A stretch of 64,000 nucleotides of DNA from NCBI GenBank assembly GCA_963738575.1, contig CAVTWY010000001.1:186001-250000 (forward strand), written 5' to 3'. Source of the stretch: CAVTWY01 sp963738575 (GTDB taxonomy: Bacteria; Pseudomonadota; Gammaproteobacteria; Burkholderiales; Burkholderiaceae_C). Shown piece by piece: positions 36,801 through 46,575 of the stretch (position 1 is its first letter; every line of letters starts with the position of its first letter). The position numbers and the translations under genes are program-made. The notes beneath the pieces are model-generated. The model saw nothing but the letters and a program-made list of their open reading frames with translations. It had not been told where the DNA came from and ran no database searches.

Positions 36801-38276
36801 ATGGGCAAAGTCACTGGTTTCATGGAGTTTGAGCGCTTGGAAGAAGGCTACGAGCCGGTGGCCAAGCGCGTCAAGAACTACAAAGAATTTGTCATCGGCT
36901 TGAACAACGACCAGGCCAAGACCCAAGCTGCGCGCTGCATGGATTGCGGCACGCCGTTTTGCAACAGCGGCTGCCCCGTCAACAACATCATTCCTGACTT
37001 CAATGACTTGGTGTTCAGCAACGATTGGCGCCGTGCCATCGACGTGCTGCATTCCACCAACAACTTCCCCGAGTTCACGGGGCGCATCTGCCCTGCACCA
37101 TGCGAAGAAGCCTGCACCCTAAACGTCAACAGTGACCCCGTGGGCATCAAATCCATCGAGCACGCCATCATCGACCGCGCATGGGCTGAAGGTTGGGTGC
37201 TGCCGCAACCGGCAACGTCGAAGTCGGGCAAACGGGTGGCGGTGGTGGGGTCGGGGCCCGCTGGCCTTGCGGCCGCGCAGCAGTTGGCGCGTGTGGGTCA
37301 CGCGGTCATGGTGTTTGAAAAGAACAGCCGTTTGGGCGGCTTGTTGCGTTACGGCATCCCCGACTTCAAGATGGAAAAGTCGCACATCGACCGCCGCATC
37401 GAGCAGATGCAAGCCGAAGGGGTTGTGTTTCGCTGCAACGTGCTGGTGGGTGAGTGGCCTGCAAGCGGCGACGCCAGCTTGGTGACCAACGACGCCAAAG
37501 AAACCATCAGCGCCCAAGACTTGAGCGCTGACTTCGATGCGGTTGTTTTGTGTGGCGGGGCCGAGCAGTCGCGCAACCTGCCGGTGCCCGGCCGGGACCT
37601 TGACGGCGTGCACTTTGCCATGGAGTTTTTGCCCCAGCAAAACAAAGTCAATGCGGGTGACAAGCTCAAAAATCAACTGCGTGCTGATGGCAAACACGTG
37701 ATCGTGATTGGCGGGGGCGACACCGGCAGCGATTGTGTTGGCACCAGCAACCGGCACGGCGCCTTGAGCGTGACGCAGTTTGAACTCATGCCACGCCCGC
37801 CCGAAGAAGAGGACAAGCCCTTGACATGGCCATACTGGCCCTACAAGTTGCGCACCAGTTCCAGCCATGAAGAAGGCGCATCGCGTGAGTTCGCCATTGC
37901 CACGCAGGCCTTCGAGGGCAAGGGCGGCAAAGTCAAGGCGCTCAAAACTGTCAACATAAAAATGGAGGGCGGCAAGGTGGTTGAAGTGGCAGGCACCGAA
38001 AAGTCCTTTCAGGCCGATTTGGTGTTGTTGGCGATGGGGTTTGTGTCGCCTGTGGCCAACGTGTTGCAGGCTTTTGGCGTGGACCGCGACCCCCGTGGCA
38101 ACGCCAAGGCCACCACGGATGTTCGTGGGGGATACCACACCAACATCGACAAAGTGTTTGCCGCAGGTGACATGCGGCGCGGCCAAAGCCTGGTGGTATG
38201 GGCGATTCGCGAAGGGCGTCAAGCAGCGCGCGCTGTGGACGAATACTTGATGGGTCAGTCGGTGCTTCCCAACTGA
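36801..38276 (+). CDS. gltD: glutamate synthase small subunit
   Basis: This is the NADPH-oxidising subunit of GOGAT. The 491-aa product has N-terminal cysteine clusters for two 4Fe-4S centres (CMDCGTPFCNSGCP and CPAPCEEAC). The FAD motif is GSGPAG, the NADPH motif is GGGDTGSDC, and a C-terminal FAD segment AAGDMRRGQSLVVWAI is present. It is paired with gltB; ATG 36801 directly follows ATCATC with no strong Shine-Dalgarno site. Confidence 0.96.
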   Translation: MGKVTGFMEFERLEEGYEPVAKRVKNYKEFVIGLNNDQAKTQAARCMDCGTPFCNSGCPVNNIIPDFNDLVFSNDWRRAIDVLHSTNNFPEFTGRICPAPCEEACTLNVNSDPVGIKSIEHAIIDRAWAEGWVLPQPATSKSGKRVAVVGSGPAGLAAAQQLARVGHAVMVFEKNSRLGGLLRYGIPDFKMEKSHIDRRIEQMQAEGVVFRCNVLVGEWPASGDASLVTNDAKETISAQDLSADFDAVVLCGGAEQSRNLPVPGRDLDGVHFAMEFLPQQNKVNAGDKLKNQLRADGKHVIVIGGGDTGSDCVGTSNRHGALSVTQFELMPRPPEEEDKPLTWPYWPYKLRTSSSHEEGASREFAIATQAFEGKGGKVKALKTVNIKMEGGKVVEVAGTEKSFQADLVLLAMGFVSPVANVLQAFGVDRDPRGNAKATTDVRGGYHTNIDKVFAAGDMRRGQSLVVWAIREGRQAARAVDEYLMGQSVLPN

Positions 38277-38413
38277 GGACGCAGCGCTCGTCGAGGTTGA
38301 GCGTGTTGGCGACCATCCTCAAACCTTGACGGCTGGTTGATCACCAGTACCAGGGTCAAGGTCGTCGCTTGCCATGCGACAATCAAAATCTTGTTAGCTC
38401 CGAGGCGTTGCCC

Positions 38414-39211
38414 TTGATCGAAATCGATCACGTCACGTTTGGTTATGACACCGGGCGTTTGATTCTGAACGACATCACGCTGAAATTTCAGCGCGGCAAA
38501 GTCACGTCAATTTTAGGTGGTTCGGGCTGCGGCAAAACCACCCTGCTGCGTTTGATCGGTGGCATCAATCGCCCCAACAGCGGCCGTGTCGTGTTTGACG
38601 GCGAAGCGATTGACGCCCGCAACCGCGATCAAATGATGCGGCTGCGGCGCCGCATGGGCATGCTCTTCCAATTTGGCGCCTTGTTCACCGACCTTTCGGT
38701 GTTTGACAACGTGGCCTTCCCTTTGCGCGAGCACACCGACTTGAGCGACGCACTGATCCGCGACATTGTGTTGATGAAGCTCAACGCTGTGGGCTTGAGG
38801 GGCGCGGCCAAGTTGAAGATCTCTGAGGTGTCGGGCGGCATGGCGCGTCGCATCGCGTTGGCACGCGCCATCGCGCTGGACCCCGAAGTGATCATGTACG
38901 ACGAGCCGTTTGCCGGCTTGGACCTCATCTCCATGGGGGTGGCCGCCAACTTGATCCGCAAACTCACCGATGCCACGGGTGCCACGGCGCTGGTGGTGTC
39001 ACACGACGTGCCCGAGTGCATGTCCATCAGCGATCACGTGATTTTGCTGGCCAATGGTGGGCGCGTGGTGGCGCAAGGCACCCCTGCTGATTTGATGGGT
39101 TCGCTTGACCCCGAAGTTCGTCAGTTTGTGCGCGGTGAGCCCGATGGCCCCGTGAAGTTTCACTACCCAGCACCGTCGATGGCCCAAGACTTCGAGGTGG
39201 GAACGCCATGA
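38414..39211 (+). CDS. mlaF: MlaF, phospholipid transport ATPase
   Basis: This is the ABC ATPase of the inner-membrane MlaFEDB complex that maintains outer-membrane lipid asymmetry. Walker A is GGSGCGKTT, the signature is VSGGMARRIALARA, and Walker B is VIMYDEPFAGLD. TTG 38414 (MIEIDHVTFGYD) has GAGG eight bases upstream and matches the family N-terminus, giving 265 aa. No ATG is available in frame upstream; the frame extends to TTG 38369. It overlaps mlaE by four bases. Confidence 0.93.
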   Translation: MIEIDHVTFGYDTGRLILNDITLKFQRGKVTSILGGSGCGKTTLLRLIGGINRPNSGRVVFDGEAIDARNRDQMMRLRRRMGMLFQFGALFTDLSVFDNVAFPLREHTDLSDALIRDIVLMKLNAVGLRGAAKLKISEVSGGMARRIALARAIALDPEVIMYDEPFAGLDLISMGVAANLIRKLTDATGATALVVSHDVPECMSISDHVILLANGGRVVAQGTPADLMGSLDPEVRQFVRGEPDGPVKFHYPAPSMAQDFEVGTP

Positions 39212-39987
39212 ACGCCGTCGCTGACCTGGGCGCGTGGTTGCTCAACGGCTTGCGTGGCATGGGGCGCGTGAGCATGTTTTTTATCGACGTGCTCAAGCAC
39301 GTGACAGCCGCATTGGCGCGGCCGCGATTGGTGATCGCCCAGTTGCACTCCATTGGTGTTCGCTCGCTCACCATCATCATGGCCTCTGGTTTGGCCGTGG
39401 GCTTTGTGCTGGCCCTGCAGATGTATTACGCGTTGGTGGCTTACGGCGCTGGTGAATCGTTGGGTTTGATCGTCAATTTGTCGCTGGTGCGCGAATTGGG
39501 TCCGGTGGTTTCGGCGTTGTTGTTTGCCGGCCGCGCGGGCACATCATTGACCGCCGAGATCGGTCTGATGAAAGCGGGCGAGCAGCTGTCAGCGATGGAG
39601 ATGATGGCGGTGGACCCTCGCGGGCGCGTGCTCGCGCCACGCTTCGTTGCGGGCATCATCGCGATGCCCCTGTTGGCCGCCTTGTTCTCGGCCGTGGGCA
39701 TCATGGGCGCTTACATCGTGGCAGTGATCTTGATCGGCCTGGATGCTGGCAACTTTTGGTCCATCATGCAAAACGGTGTAGACGTGTGGCGCGACGTGGG
39801 CAACGGCATCGTCAAGAGCTTTGTCTTTGGCGTTATCTGCACCGTGGCGGCGCTTTACCAAGGCTATGAAACCAAACCCACGCCCGAAGGCGTGGCGTAC
39901 GCCACCACGCGTACGGTGGTGTTTGCGTCGCTGGCCGTGTTGGCGGCAGACTTTGTGTTGACGGCGCTGATGTATTCATCGCGTTAA
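39208..39987 (+). CDS. mlaE: MlaE, phospholipid transport permease
   Basis: This 259-aa permease of the MlaE/YrbE family has about five hydrophobic segments. Conserved stretches include VRELGPVVSALLFAGRAGTS and EIGLMKAGEQLSAMEMMAVDP, the cytoplasmic coupling region contacting MlaF. The ATG overlaps the mlaF stop. Confidence 0.95.
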   Translation: MNAVADLGAWLLNGLRGMGRVSMFFIDVLKHVTAALARPRLVIAQLHSIGVRSLTIIMASGLAVGFVLALQMYYALVAYGAGESLGLIVNLSLVRELGPVVSALLFAGRAGTSLTAEIGLMKAGEQLSAMEMMAVDPRGRVLAPRFVAGIIAMPLLAALFSAVGIMGAYIVAVILIGLDAGNFWSIMQNGVDVWRDVGNGIVKSFVFGVICTVAALYQGYETKPTPEGVAYATTRTVVFASLAVLAADFVLTALMYSSR

Positions 39988-40005
39988 GGCTGGAAGGATT
40001 TCCTC

Positions 40006-40491
40006 ATGGGTGCTCGAAAAATTGAAACGATGGTGGGCATGTTTGTGCTGCTGGGCTTGGCGGCCATCTTGTTTCTGGCCCTCAAAGCAGCGAACCTGGC
40101 CAGCTTTGGGCAGGTCGACGGCTACCGCGTGACGGCCAACTTCGACAACATCGGCGGCCTCAAGCCCCGTGCCCCCGTGCGCAGCGCCGGTGTCACCGTG
40201 GGCCGCGTTGTGAGCATCAAACTTGACCCCAAATCATTCCAAGGTGTTGTCACACTCGAGATCAATAAAGATGTTCAGTTCCCCAAAGATTCGTCGGCCA
40301 AGATTTTGACGGCGGGCTTGTTGGGTGACCAGTACGTCGGCATCGAGCCCGGTGCCGATGAGAAGAACATGGAGGCCAACGCACGCATCAGCCAAACCCA
40401 ATCGGCTGTGGTGCTTGAAAACCTGATTGGGCAGTTGCTGTTTGACCGCACGGCCAGTGCCGGTTCCAGCGCCTCAGGAGCGTCCAAATGA
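40006..40491 (+). CDS. mlaD: MlaD, MCE-domain substrate-binding subunit
   Basis: This 161-aa protein has one N-terminal membrane anchor (about 12-28) and a single MCE domain (FDNIGGLKPRAPVRSAGVTVGRV, about 44-66). It would form the periplasmic hexameric lipid channel. A GGAAGGA Shine-Dalgarno site lies upstream of ATG 40006. It overlaps mlaA by four bases. Confidence 0.95.
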   Translation: MGARKIETMVGMFVLLGLAAILFLALKAANLASFGQVDGYRVTANFDNIGGLKPRAPVRSAGVTVGRVVSIKLDPKSFQGVVTLEINKDVQFPKDSSAKILTAGLLGDQYVGIEPGADEKNMEANARISQTQSAVVLENLIGQLLFDRTASAGSSASGASK

Positions 40492-41297
40492 GGATCAAAC
40501 ACTTGCTTGCACATTGGCTGGCCGTCGTCACGCTTGTTAGCGCTGGCGGTTGTGCCACGGTCCAGGGCGGTGACGGCGCTGCGGCTTCGGCTGGTGGTGC
40601 ACCGTCGGTGGTGCGGGTGAGCAACCCCAAAGACCCGCTGGAGCCCTGGAACCGCAAGGTCTATGCCTTCAACGATGTGTTGGACGAGGCCGTGCTCAAG
40701 CCGGTGGCCACGGCCTATGTCAAGGTGGTGCCTTCGTTTGTGCGCACGACGGTTGGCAACTTCTTTGGCAACTTTGGTGATGCATGGTCGGTGGTGAACC
40801 ACTTCATGCAAGGCAAGGTGCAAAGTGGTTTGCAAATGACGATGCGGGTGGCGGTCAATTCGGTGCTGGGGTTCGGGGGGTTGTTGGACATCGCGTCCGA
40901 AGCAGGACTGGACCGACAAGACGAAGATTTTGGGCAAACTTTGGGCTATTGGGGCATGCCCGCCGGAGCCTACTTGGTGTGGCCTTTGTTGGGGCCTTCG
41001 TCGGTACGCGAGACGCTGGCCATGCCATTGGACCGCGGTTGGTCGCCTTCGTTGGTGATCAATGATGGCGGCGTTACCGGCGCTTTGACGGGTGTGCAAC
41101 TGATCGATACCCGCGCCAGGCTGTTGGGGGCGTCCAGACTGCTGGACGACATCGCGCTCGACAAGTATGTGTTTGTGCGCGACGCCTACCTAACGCGCCG
41201 CCGCAACCAGGTGTACGACGGAGACCCGCCAGATGAGCCTGCCGAAGTCGACAAAGACGCCGAAAAGGCTGACGACAAAGTGACGCCAAAAAAATAG
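40488..41297 (+). CDS. mlaA: MlaA (VacJ), outer-membrane phospholipid-removal lipoprotein
   Basis: MlaA extracts mislocalised phospholipids from the outer leaflet and passes them to MlaC. The signal peptide ends in lipobox SAGGC, and the hallmark DPLEPWNRKVYAFND follows. Membrane-embedded helices include GNFFGNFGDAWSVVNHF and GFGGLLDIASEAGL. A charged C-terminal tail rich in Asp/Glu/Lys closes the 269-aa product. In E. coli mlaA is a separate locus; here it lies inside the operon. Confidence 0.94.
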   Translation: MRIKHLLAHWLAVVTLVSAGGCATVQGGDGAAASAGGAPSVVRVSNPKDPLEPWNRKVYAFNDVLDEAVLKPVATAYVKVVPSFVRTTVGNFFGNFGDAWSVVNHFMQGKVQSGLQMTMRVAVNSVLGFGGLLDIASEAGLDRQDEDFGQTLGYWGMPAGAYLVWPLLGPSSVRETLAMPLDRGWSPSLVINDGGVTGALTGVQLIDTRARLLGASRLLDDIALDKYVFVRDAYLTRRRNQVYDGDPPDEPAEVDKDAEKADDKVTPKK

Positions 41298-41321
41298 CTG
41301 CTGACCTGCTGGTTGCTCTCG

Positions 41322-41341
41322 CGTCACGTCACGTCACGTCA
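41322..41341 (+). repeat. short tandem repeat, four copies of CGTCA
   Basis: Four perfect copies of the pentamer CGTCA lie in the 209-base gap between mlaA and mlaC. The gap otherwise shows no gene. Copy number could vary by slippage. Confidence 0.75.
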
Positions 41342-41506
41342 CAAACACGGCTTCACGTGGCGAAACCTTCGCTGCCGGCCAAGCTCCTTCACCTGCGCAG
41401 GCACTGAACCTCGGAATAGCCGATAATCAGGGTCAACCCGAATGCGGGCGCAGCGTTGAAGACACACCGCTGACATCGGCTCAGTGTGAAGAAAGGTAAC
41501 AAGTTC

Positions 41507-42127
41507 ATGTTGAAGATCAAGCAAGTGTTGGCCCTTGGTTTGGCCTCGGTCTCGATGGCGGTGAGCGCCCAATTGGCCGGTGGCAGCACCCCCGACGGTC
41601 TGATCAAACAGATCTCCAACGAAGTGATTGACACCGTCAAAACCGACAAAGGCATGCAAAGTGGCGACGTCGGCAAGATCGTGACGTTGGTGGACACCAA
41701 AGTGTTGCCGCACATGGACTTCAAGCGGATGACTGCTTCAGCCGTGGGGCGCAACTGGCGCACCGCCACGCCCGAGCAACAAACCAAGCTGCAGCAAGAA
41801 TTCAAGACCTTGTTGGTGCGCACCTACGCGGGCGCACTCACTGAAGTCAAAGAAAACACCGTGGTCACCCTGAAGCCCATGCGTGCGGCCGCTGAAGACA
41901 CCGAGGTGGTGGTACGCACCGAAGTCAAAGCCAAAGGCGAACCCATTCAATTGGATTACCGCTTGTACAAAGACGGCACAGCCTGGAAGGTCTACGACAT
42001 GAACGTTTTGGGCGTGTGGCTGGTGGAGCAGTACAAGTCAAGCTTCCAACAAGAAGTGACGGCCGGTGGCATTGACGGCCTGATCACCAAGCTGGCCGAG
42101 CGCAACAAAAAATCGGCAGGTGGCTGA
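41507..42127 (+). CDS. mlaC: MlaC, periplasmic phospholipid shuttle
   Basis: This 206-aa soluble protein has a signal peptide ending SAQ near residue 22 and an MlaC/Ttg2D domain with LVDTKVLPHMDFKRMTASAVGRNW and FKTLLVRTYAGAL. It carries lipid between MlaA and MlaFEDB. AAAGG lies upstream of ATG 41507; a GTG at 41486 would place charged residues before the signal peptide and is less likely. Confidence 0.94.
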   Translation: MLKIKQVLALGLASVSMAVSAQLAGGSTPDGLIKQISNEVIDTVKTDKGMQSGDVGKIVTLVDTKVLPHMDFKRMTASAVGRNWRTATPEQQTKLQQEFKTLLVRTYAGALTEVKENTVVTLKPMRAAAEDTEVVVRTEVKAKGEPIQLDYRLYKDGTAWKVYDMNVLGVWLVEQYKSSFQQEVTAGGIDGLITKLAERNKKSAGG

Positions 42128-42129
42128 CC

Positions 42130-42414
42130 ATGGCGGAGTTGCGTTTGCCCAAGCGACTGACGCTCGCAGAAGCCTCAACTGCGGCGCGCAGTCTGGCCGC
42201 TGAGGCCAGCGCCGCCGTCGCCGACACCATGCCGCTGGTGATCAACGCCAGTGGCATGGAAGGCTTTGACAGCAGTGCCTTTGCCGTGATGCTGGAAGTG
42301 GTGCGCAAAGCCAAGTCCGCCGGCCGTGACGTCACGGTGCGCGGCGCGCCCGCATCGATGGTTGAGCTGGCCAAGCTCTACGGCGTGGATGAGTTGTTGA
42401 GCTTCTCGGCCTGA
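42130..42414 (+). CDS. mlaB: MlaB, STAS-domain subunit of the Mla complex
   Basis: This 94-aa cytoplasmic STAS-domain protein stabilises MlaF. The core is PLVINASGMEGFDSSAFAVMLEVVRKA, with the serine-containing loop typical of STAS folds. It lies two bases after mlaC and completes mlaFEDACB. The next gene is convergent. Confidence 0.9.
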   Translation: MAELRLPKRLTLAEASTAARSLAAEASAAVADTMPLVINASGMEGFDSSAFAVMLEVVRKAKSAGRDVTVRGAPASMVELAKLYGVDELLSFSA

Positions 42415-42436
42415 GCAAGCTAAAGGTCCCTGTCGC

Positions 42437-43882
42437 TCAGCTTTCTTCGTCCCACGCAAAGCCGTCGCGCGCCACCAAGGCGCTGGCCGATGGGGGCCCC
42501 CAAGATCCCGACGCGTAGGGCTTGGGCCCGGTGGCATCGGCCTTCCACTGCTGCAAGATGGGTTCAACCCAACGCCAAGCCTGCTCTTGCTCGTCGCTGC
42601 GCACAAACAACGCCAACCGGCCTGCGATGGCGTCCAGCAACAAGCGCTCGTAGGCACCCACACGGTCGGTGGGAAACTGCTTTTCAAAGTCGAGGTCGAG
42701 CGCCACCGGCGTCAGCCGCTCGTTGCTGCCGCCACCGTGAACCGCCAGCAGGTGCAGCTCCAGCCCGTCTTCGGGTTGTAGTTTGATGATGAGCTTGTTG
42801 GCCTGGTTGGCACCCGGAAAAATGGCGTGAGGCACCGGGCGAAAGTTCACCACGATGTGGGCTTCGCGCGCGGCCAAGCGTTTGCCGGTGCGAAGGTAAA
42901 ACGGCACCGACGCCCAGCGCCAGTTTTGAACGTGGGTGCGCAGGGCCACGAAGGTCTCGGTGTTGCTGTCGGCTGGCACTTTGGCCTCTTCGCGGTACCC
43001 GGGCGCCGCCTGGCCGTCGATGGTGCCCGCGCGGTACTGCCCGCGTACCACGTCGCGTGCAACCCGTTCGGGGGTGAAGGGCTCCAAAGCCCGCAGCACC
43101 TTGAGTTTTTCGTCGCGGATGGCGTCGGCGTCGCCGCTGGTGGGGGGCTCCATTGCGATCATGGTGAGCAGTTGCAGTGCGTGGTTTTGAACCATGTCTC
43201 GCAGGGCGCCGGTGGCGTTGTAAAAATCGCCACGGGTGCCCACGCCGATGCTCTCGGCGATGGTGATCTGGATGTTGGCAATGCTCTCGCGGCGCCACAG
43301 CGGTTCGAACAGTGCATTGCCAAATCGCAGTGCCATCAGGTTTTGCACTGCGGGCTTGCCCAGGTAGTGGTCGATGCGAAGGGCCTGCGCCTCGGTGAAC
43401 GACGCGCGCACCACCCGGTTGATCTCTTGGGCGCTGGCCAGGTCTTGGCCCAGTGGCTTTTCAAGCACCACACGCACGTTGGCACCGTTGAGCCCGGCGG
43501 CGCCCAAGTCAGCGCAAATGGCCGTGAATAGGTGTGGGCTGGTGGCCAGAAAAAACACCACCGCATCGGCTTGGCGTTGCTCAACCCACGCTTTGAGCGA
43601 AAGGTAGTCGGCACTGCGCGACAAGTCCATGCGCAGGTACTGGATGAGCTTGGCAAAGCCAGCGAACTCAAGTTCGGTGGGCCGCTTGGCCTCATCGACG
43701 GCCGCAAACCGATCTCGGATGAAAGTTCGGTATTCGTCGTCACTGCGCTGGTCGCGTGCGATGGCCAGGATGCGCCCGTCAGCGGGTAGCTTGCCATGGC
43801 GGTACGCCTGAAACAGCGCCGGCATCAGTTTGCGCCACGTTAGATCGCCGGTTCCGCCAAATAAGACTAGGTCAAAACTCAT
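42437..43882 (-). CDS. zwf: glucose-6-phosphate dehydrogenase
   Basis: This enzyme oxidises glucose-6-phosphate to 6-phosphogluconolactone with NAD(P). The 481-aa product has the nucleotide motif FGGTGDL (residues 8-14), the EKPLG motif, and the catalytic substrate signature RIDHYLGK (169-176). ATG 43882 was preferred to a codon two residues upstream. It is divergent from tal, with a 100-base shared upstream region. No 6-phosphogluconolactonase or Entner-Doudoroff genes adjoin it. Confidence 0.96.
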   Translation of the reverse strand: MSFDLVLFGGTGDLTWRKLMPALFQAYRHGKLPADGRILAIARDQRSDDEYRTFIRDRFAAVDEAKRPTELEFAGFAKLIQYLRMDLSRSADYLSLKAWVEQRQADAVVFFLATSPHLFTAICADLGAAGLNGANVRVVLEKPLGQDLASAQEINRVVRASFTEAQALRIDHYLGKPAVQNLMALRFGNALFEPLWRRESIANIQITIAESIGVGTRGDFYNATGALRDMVQNHALQLLTMIAMEPPTSGDADAIRDEKLKVLRALEPFTPERVARDVVRGQYRAGTIDGQAAPGYREEAKVPADSNTETFVALRTHVQNWRWASVPFYLRTGKRLAAREAHIVVNFRPVPHAIFPGANQANKLIIKLQPEDGLELHLLAVHGGGSNERLTPVALDLDFEKQFPTDRVGAYERLLLDAIAGRLALFVRSDEQEQAWRWVEPILQQWKADATGPKPYASGSWGPPSASALVARDGFAWDEES

Positions 43883-43982
43883 AGGCAATATTGTGCGTGA
43901 GTTTCGCCACCTTCTTTTGGACGGCGATGCGGTGCAAAATGGGGCTCATCTGTACCGCATCCCACCTTTTGCGACTGGCGCC

Positions 43983-44933
43983 ATGAATCAGCTTGACCAA
44001 CTCAAACAATTCACCACCGTGGTGGCCGACACCGGCAACTTCAAGCAAATGGCGCAGTTTGCGCCGCGCGACGCCACCACCAACCCGTCGCTGATTCTCA
44101 AGGCGGTGCAGCAGCCCGAGTACGCCCCGCTGTTGCTAGAGACGGTGAAGGCCGCCAAAAAACAGAGCACCGACCGCATCGTTGACGACGTGCTCGTGCG
44201 CTTTGGGCTGGAGATCCTAAAGATCGTGCCGGGCCGCGTCAGCACCGAGGTGGACGCACGCCTGAGTTTCGATACAGCTGCGTCCATCGCACGCGCGCAC
44301 CGCTTGATCGAACTCTACGAACGCGCTGGCATCCCGCGCGACCGCATCCTCATCAAGGTGGCTGCAACCTGGGAGGGCATCCAAGCAGCCAAGGCATTGG
44401 AGCATGAAGGCATCCATTGCAACTTGACACTGCTATTTGCCTTTTGCCAGGCCGTGGCTTGTGCCGAGGCCAGCATCACATTGATCTCACCGTTTGTGGG
44501 GCGCATTTACGATTGGCACAAGAAATCCGCTGGCGCAGCGTGGGTGGAGGCTGATCGTGCAGGCGCCAACGACCCCGGCGTGCAATCGGTGGCCCGCATT
44601 TACAACTACTACAAACATTACGGCATTCGCACCGAGGTGATGGGTGCCAGCTTCCGCAATGTGGGCCAAATTATTGCGCTGGCGGGATGCGATTTGTTGA
44701 CCATCAGCCCCGAGCTGATGGCGCAGCTGCAAGCCAGTGAAGCTGCCATGCCGCGTGTGCTTGATGAAGCGCATGCCAAGGCACTAACCGTGCCAGCAGC
44801 CACGTTCAATGAGGTGGCCTTTCGTTTTGCCCTGAACGAAGACGCGATGGCCAACGACAAATTGGCCGAAGGCATTCGTGCCTTTGCGGTCGATTCAGCC
44901 AAGCTCGACGCTTTGATCGAGGCGTCCCGGTGA
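43983..44933 (+). CDS. tal: transaldolase
   Basis: This 316-aa TalB-type transaldolase is in the non-oxidative pentose phosphate branch. The Schiff-base lysine is Lys125 in ILIKVAATWEG. Other conserved segments are DATTNPSLILKA and ISPFVGRIYDW. ATG 43983 begins MNQLDQLKQF, the family N-terminus; the open frame further upstream lacks conservation. The stop overlaps pgi (GTGA). Confidence 0.95.
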   Translation: MNQLDQLKQFTTVVADTGNFKQMAQFAPRDATTNPSLILKAVQQPEYAPLLLETVKAAKKQSTDRIVDDVLVRFGLEILKIVPGRVSTEVDARLSFDTAASIARAHRLIELYERAGIPRDRILIKVAATWEGIQAAKALEHEGIHCNLTLLFAFCQAVACAEASITLISPFVGRIYDWHKKSAGAAWVEADRAGANDPGVQSVARIYNYYKHYGIRTEVMGASFRNVGQIIALAGCDLLTISPELMAQLQASEAAMPRVLDEAHAKALTVPAATFNEVAFRFALNEDAMANDKLAEGIRAFAVDSAKLDALIEASR

Positions 44934-46552
44934 CAGCGGCTTTGGGCAACGCGGTGCGCTGCGACCGCACCGTGGCTTGGCGCGCGCTGGCCGGCCACTT
45001 TGAGGCCCACGGGCGCGACTTTGACGTGCGCGACGCCTTTGCGCGCGACAGCCAGCGTGCCGCGACGTTTTGTTTGGAAGCGCCAGGTCTGTTTGTGGAC
45101 CTGTCCAAGAACCTGATCGACACTGCCACAAAACGGTTTTTGCTGGATTTGGCGCGTGAGTGCCAGCTTGAAGCGCGCCGAGATGCCATGCTGAGGGGCA
45201 CCGAGATCAACCTCACCGAAGGCCGTGCGGTGCTTCACACCGCGCTGCGAGCGCCCAAGGGGCATGGTCCCTTCAGTCACGACGTGCATGCCACCATGGA
45301 CGCCATGTTGGCCTACGTTGAAGGCGTGCGCCAAGTCGGTGTCAGCGGCATCACCGACGTGGTCAACATCGGCATCGGAGGCAGCGACCTGGGGCCACAG
45401 ATGATGGTGCCTGCGCTCGACGCCTTTGCACAACGTGATTTGCGCCTGCACTTCGTCAGCAACGTCGACGCCCACGAAATTGACCGCGTGCTTCGAAACC
45501 TTGATGCCAAGCGAACACTCTTCATCGTGGCGTCCAAAACCTTCACCACGCAAGAGACCATGGCCAACGCCAACGCGGCGCGCGCATGGTTCTTGGCGCA
45601 AGGTGGCACCGACATCGCCAAGCACTTTGTGGCCACCACCACCAACGTCAAGGCGGCGGCTGCTTTTGGCATCACCACCACGTTTGGGTTTTGGGATTGG
45701 GTGGGTGGGCGTTTTTCACTCTGGAGCGCCATTGGCTTGCCCATCGCACTGGCCGTGGGTGCGCAGCACTTTCGTGCGCTGCTGGCGGGCGCCCACGCCA
45801 TGGACCGGCACTTTGCCGAAGCGCCGCTCGAATCCAACGTGCCCGTTCAGCTGGGCCTGCTCGACGTTTGGTACCGCAACTTTCACGGCTTCACCAGCCG
45901 CTGCGTGGCGCCTTACCACCAAGGGTTGTCACGTCTGCCTGCCTACTTGCAGCAACTGGAGATGGAAAGCAACGGCAAGCGTGTGGACATGAACGGCGAT
46001 GCCTTGGGGTTCGCCACCAGCCCCGTCGTGTGGGGTGAACCGGGCACCAACGGGCAGCATGCGTTTTTTCAAATGCTGCATCAGGGCACCGATGTCATCC
46101 CGGTCGAGTTTTTGGTCGTCGCCAAGCCAGCACATGCTCACGCCGAGCAACATCAAAAGCTGTTGGCCAACGCGTTGGCACAAAGCCAAGCTTTGATGTT
46201 GGGCAAAACGGCAGCAGCAGCCCAATCAGATCAGGCGCCCACGGCTTCTGCGACCCTTGACGCCTCGGTGTTGGCGCGGCACCGGGCGTTTCCGGGCAAT
46301 CGGCCCAGCACCACCATCGTGCTTGACACGCTAACGCCTTACTCGCTCGGCGCCCTGATCGCAATGTACGAGCACCGCGTGTTCGCCAGTGGGGCGCTGT
46401 GGGGGATCAACAGCTTTGACCAGTGGGGCGTGGAGCTGGGCAAGGCGCTTTGCAACGCCTTGCTGCCACGCATGGTCAGTGGCGACACGGCCGGTCTTGA
46501 CGCGTCAACCGCCATGTTGTTGCAGCGCGTGCGAGGGAGCTCGCCGCGCTAA
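44930..46552 (+). CDS. pgi: glucose-6-phosphate isomerase
   Basis: This enzyme interconverts glucose-6-phosphate and fructose-6-phosphate. The 540-aa product shows IGIGGSDLGPQM, KTFTTQETMANA, GGRFSLWSAIGLP, the catalytic Glu/His region (WGEPGTNGQHAFFQ) and the closing INSFDQWGVELGK. GTG 44930 overlaps the tal stop, so tal and pgi are translationally coupled. A small insertion of low-complexity Ala/Gln lies around residues 420-440. Confidence 0.95.
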   Translation: MTAALGNAVRCDRTVAWRALAGHFEAHGRDFDVRDAFARDSQRAATFCLEAPGLFVDLSKNLIDTATKRFLLDLARECQLEARRDAMLRGTEINLTEGRAVLHTALRAPKGHGPFSHDVHATMDAMLAYVEGVRQVGVSGITDVVNIGIGGSDLGPQMMVPALDAFAQRDLRLHFVSNVDAHEIDRVLRNLDAKRTLFIVASKTFTTQETMANANAARAWFLAQGGTDIAKHFVATTTNVKAAAAFGITTTFGFWDWVGGRFSLWSAIGLPIALAVGAQHFRALLAGAHAMDRHFAEAPLESNVPVQLGLLDVWYRNFHGFTSRCVAPYHQGLSRLPAYLQQLEMESNGKRVDMNGDALGFATSPVVWGEPGTNGQHAFFQMLHQGTDVIPVEFLVVAKPAHAHAEQHQKLLANALAQSQALMLGKTAAAAQSDQAPTASATLDASVLARHRAFPGNRPSTTIVLDTLTPYSLGALIAMYEHRVFASGALWGINSFDQWGVELGKALCNALLPRMVSGDTAGLDASTAMLLQRVRGSSPR

Positions 46553-46575
46553 CGCGTCGGGGTTGACGAACTCGC

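Noticed and set aside
41322..41341. Tandem CGTCA considered as the start of a CRISPR or iteron array
   Set aside because: Only four abutting copies without spacers and no initiator or Cas gene nearby.
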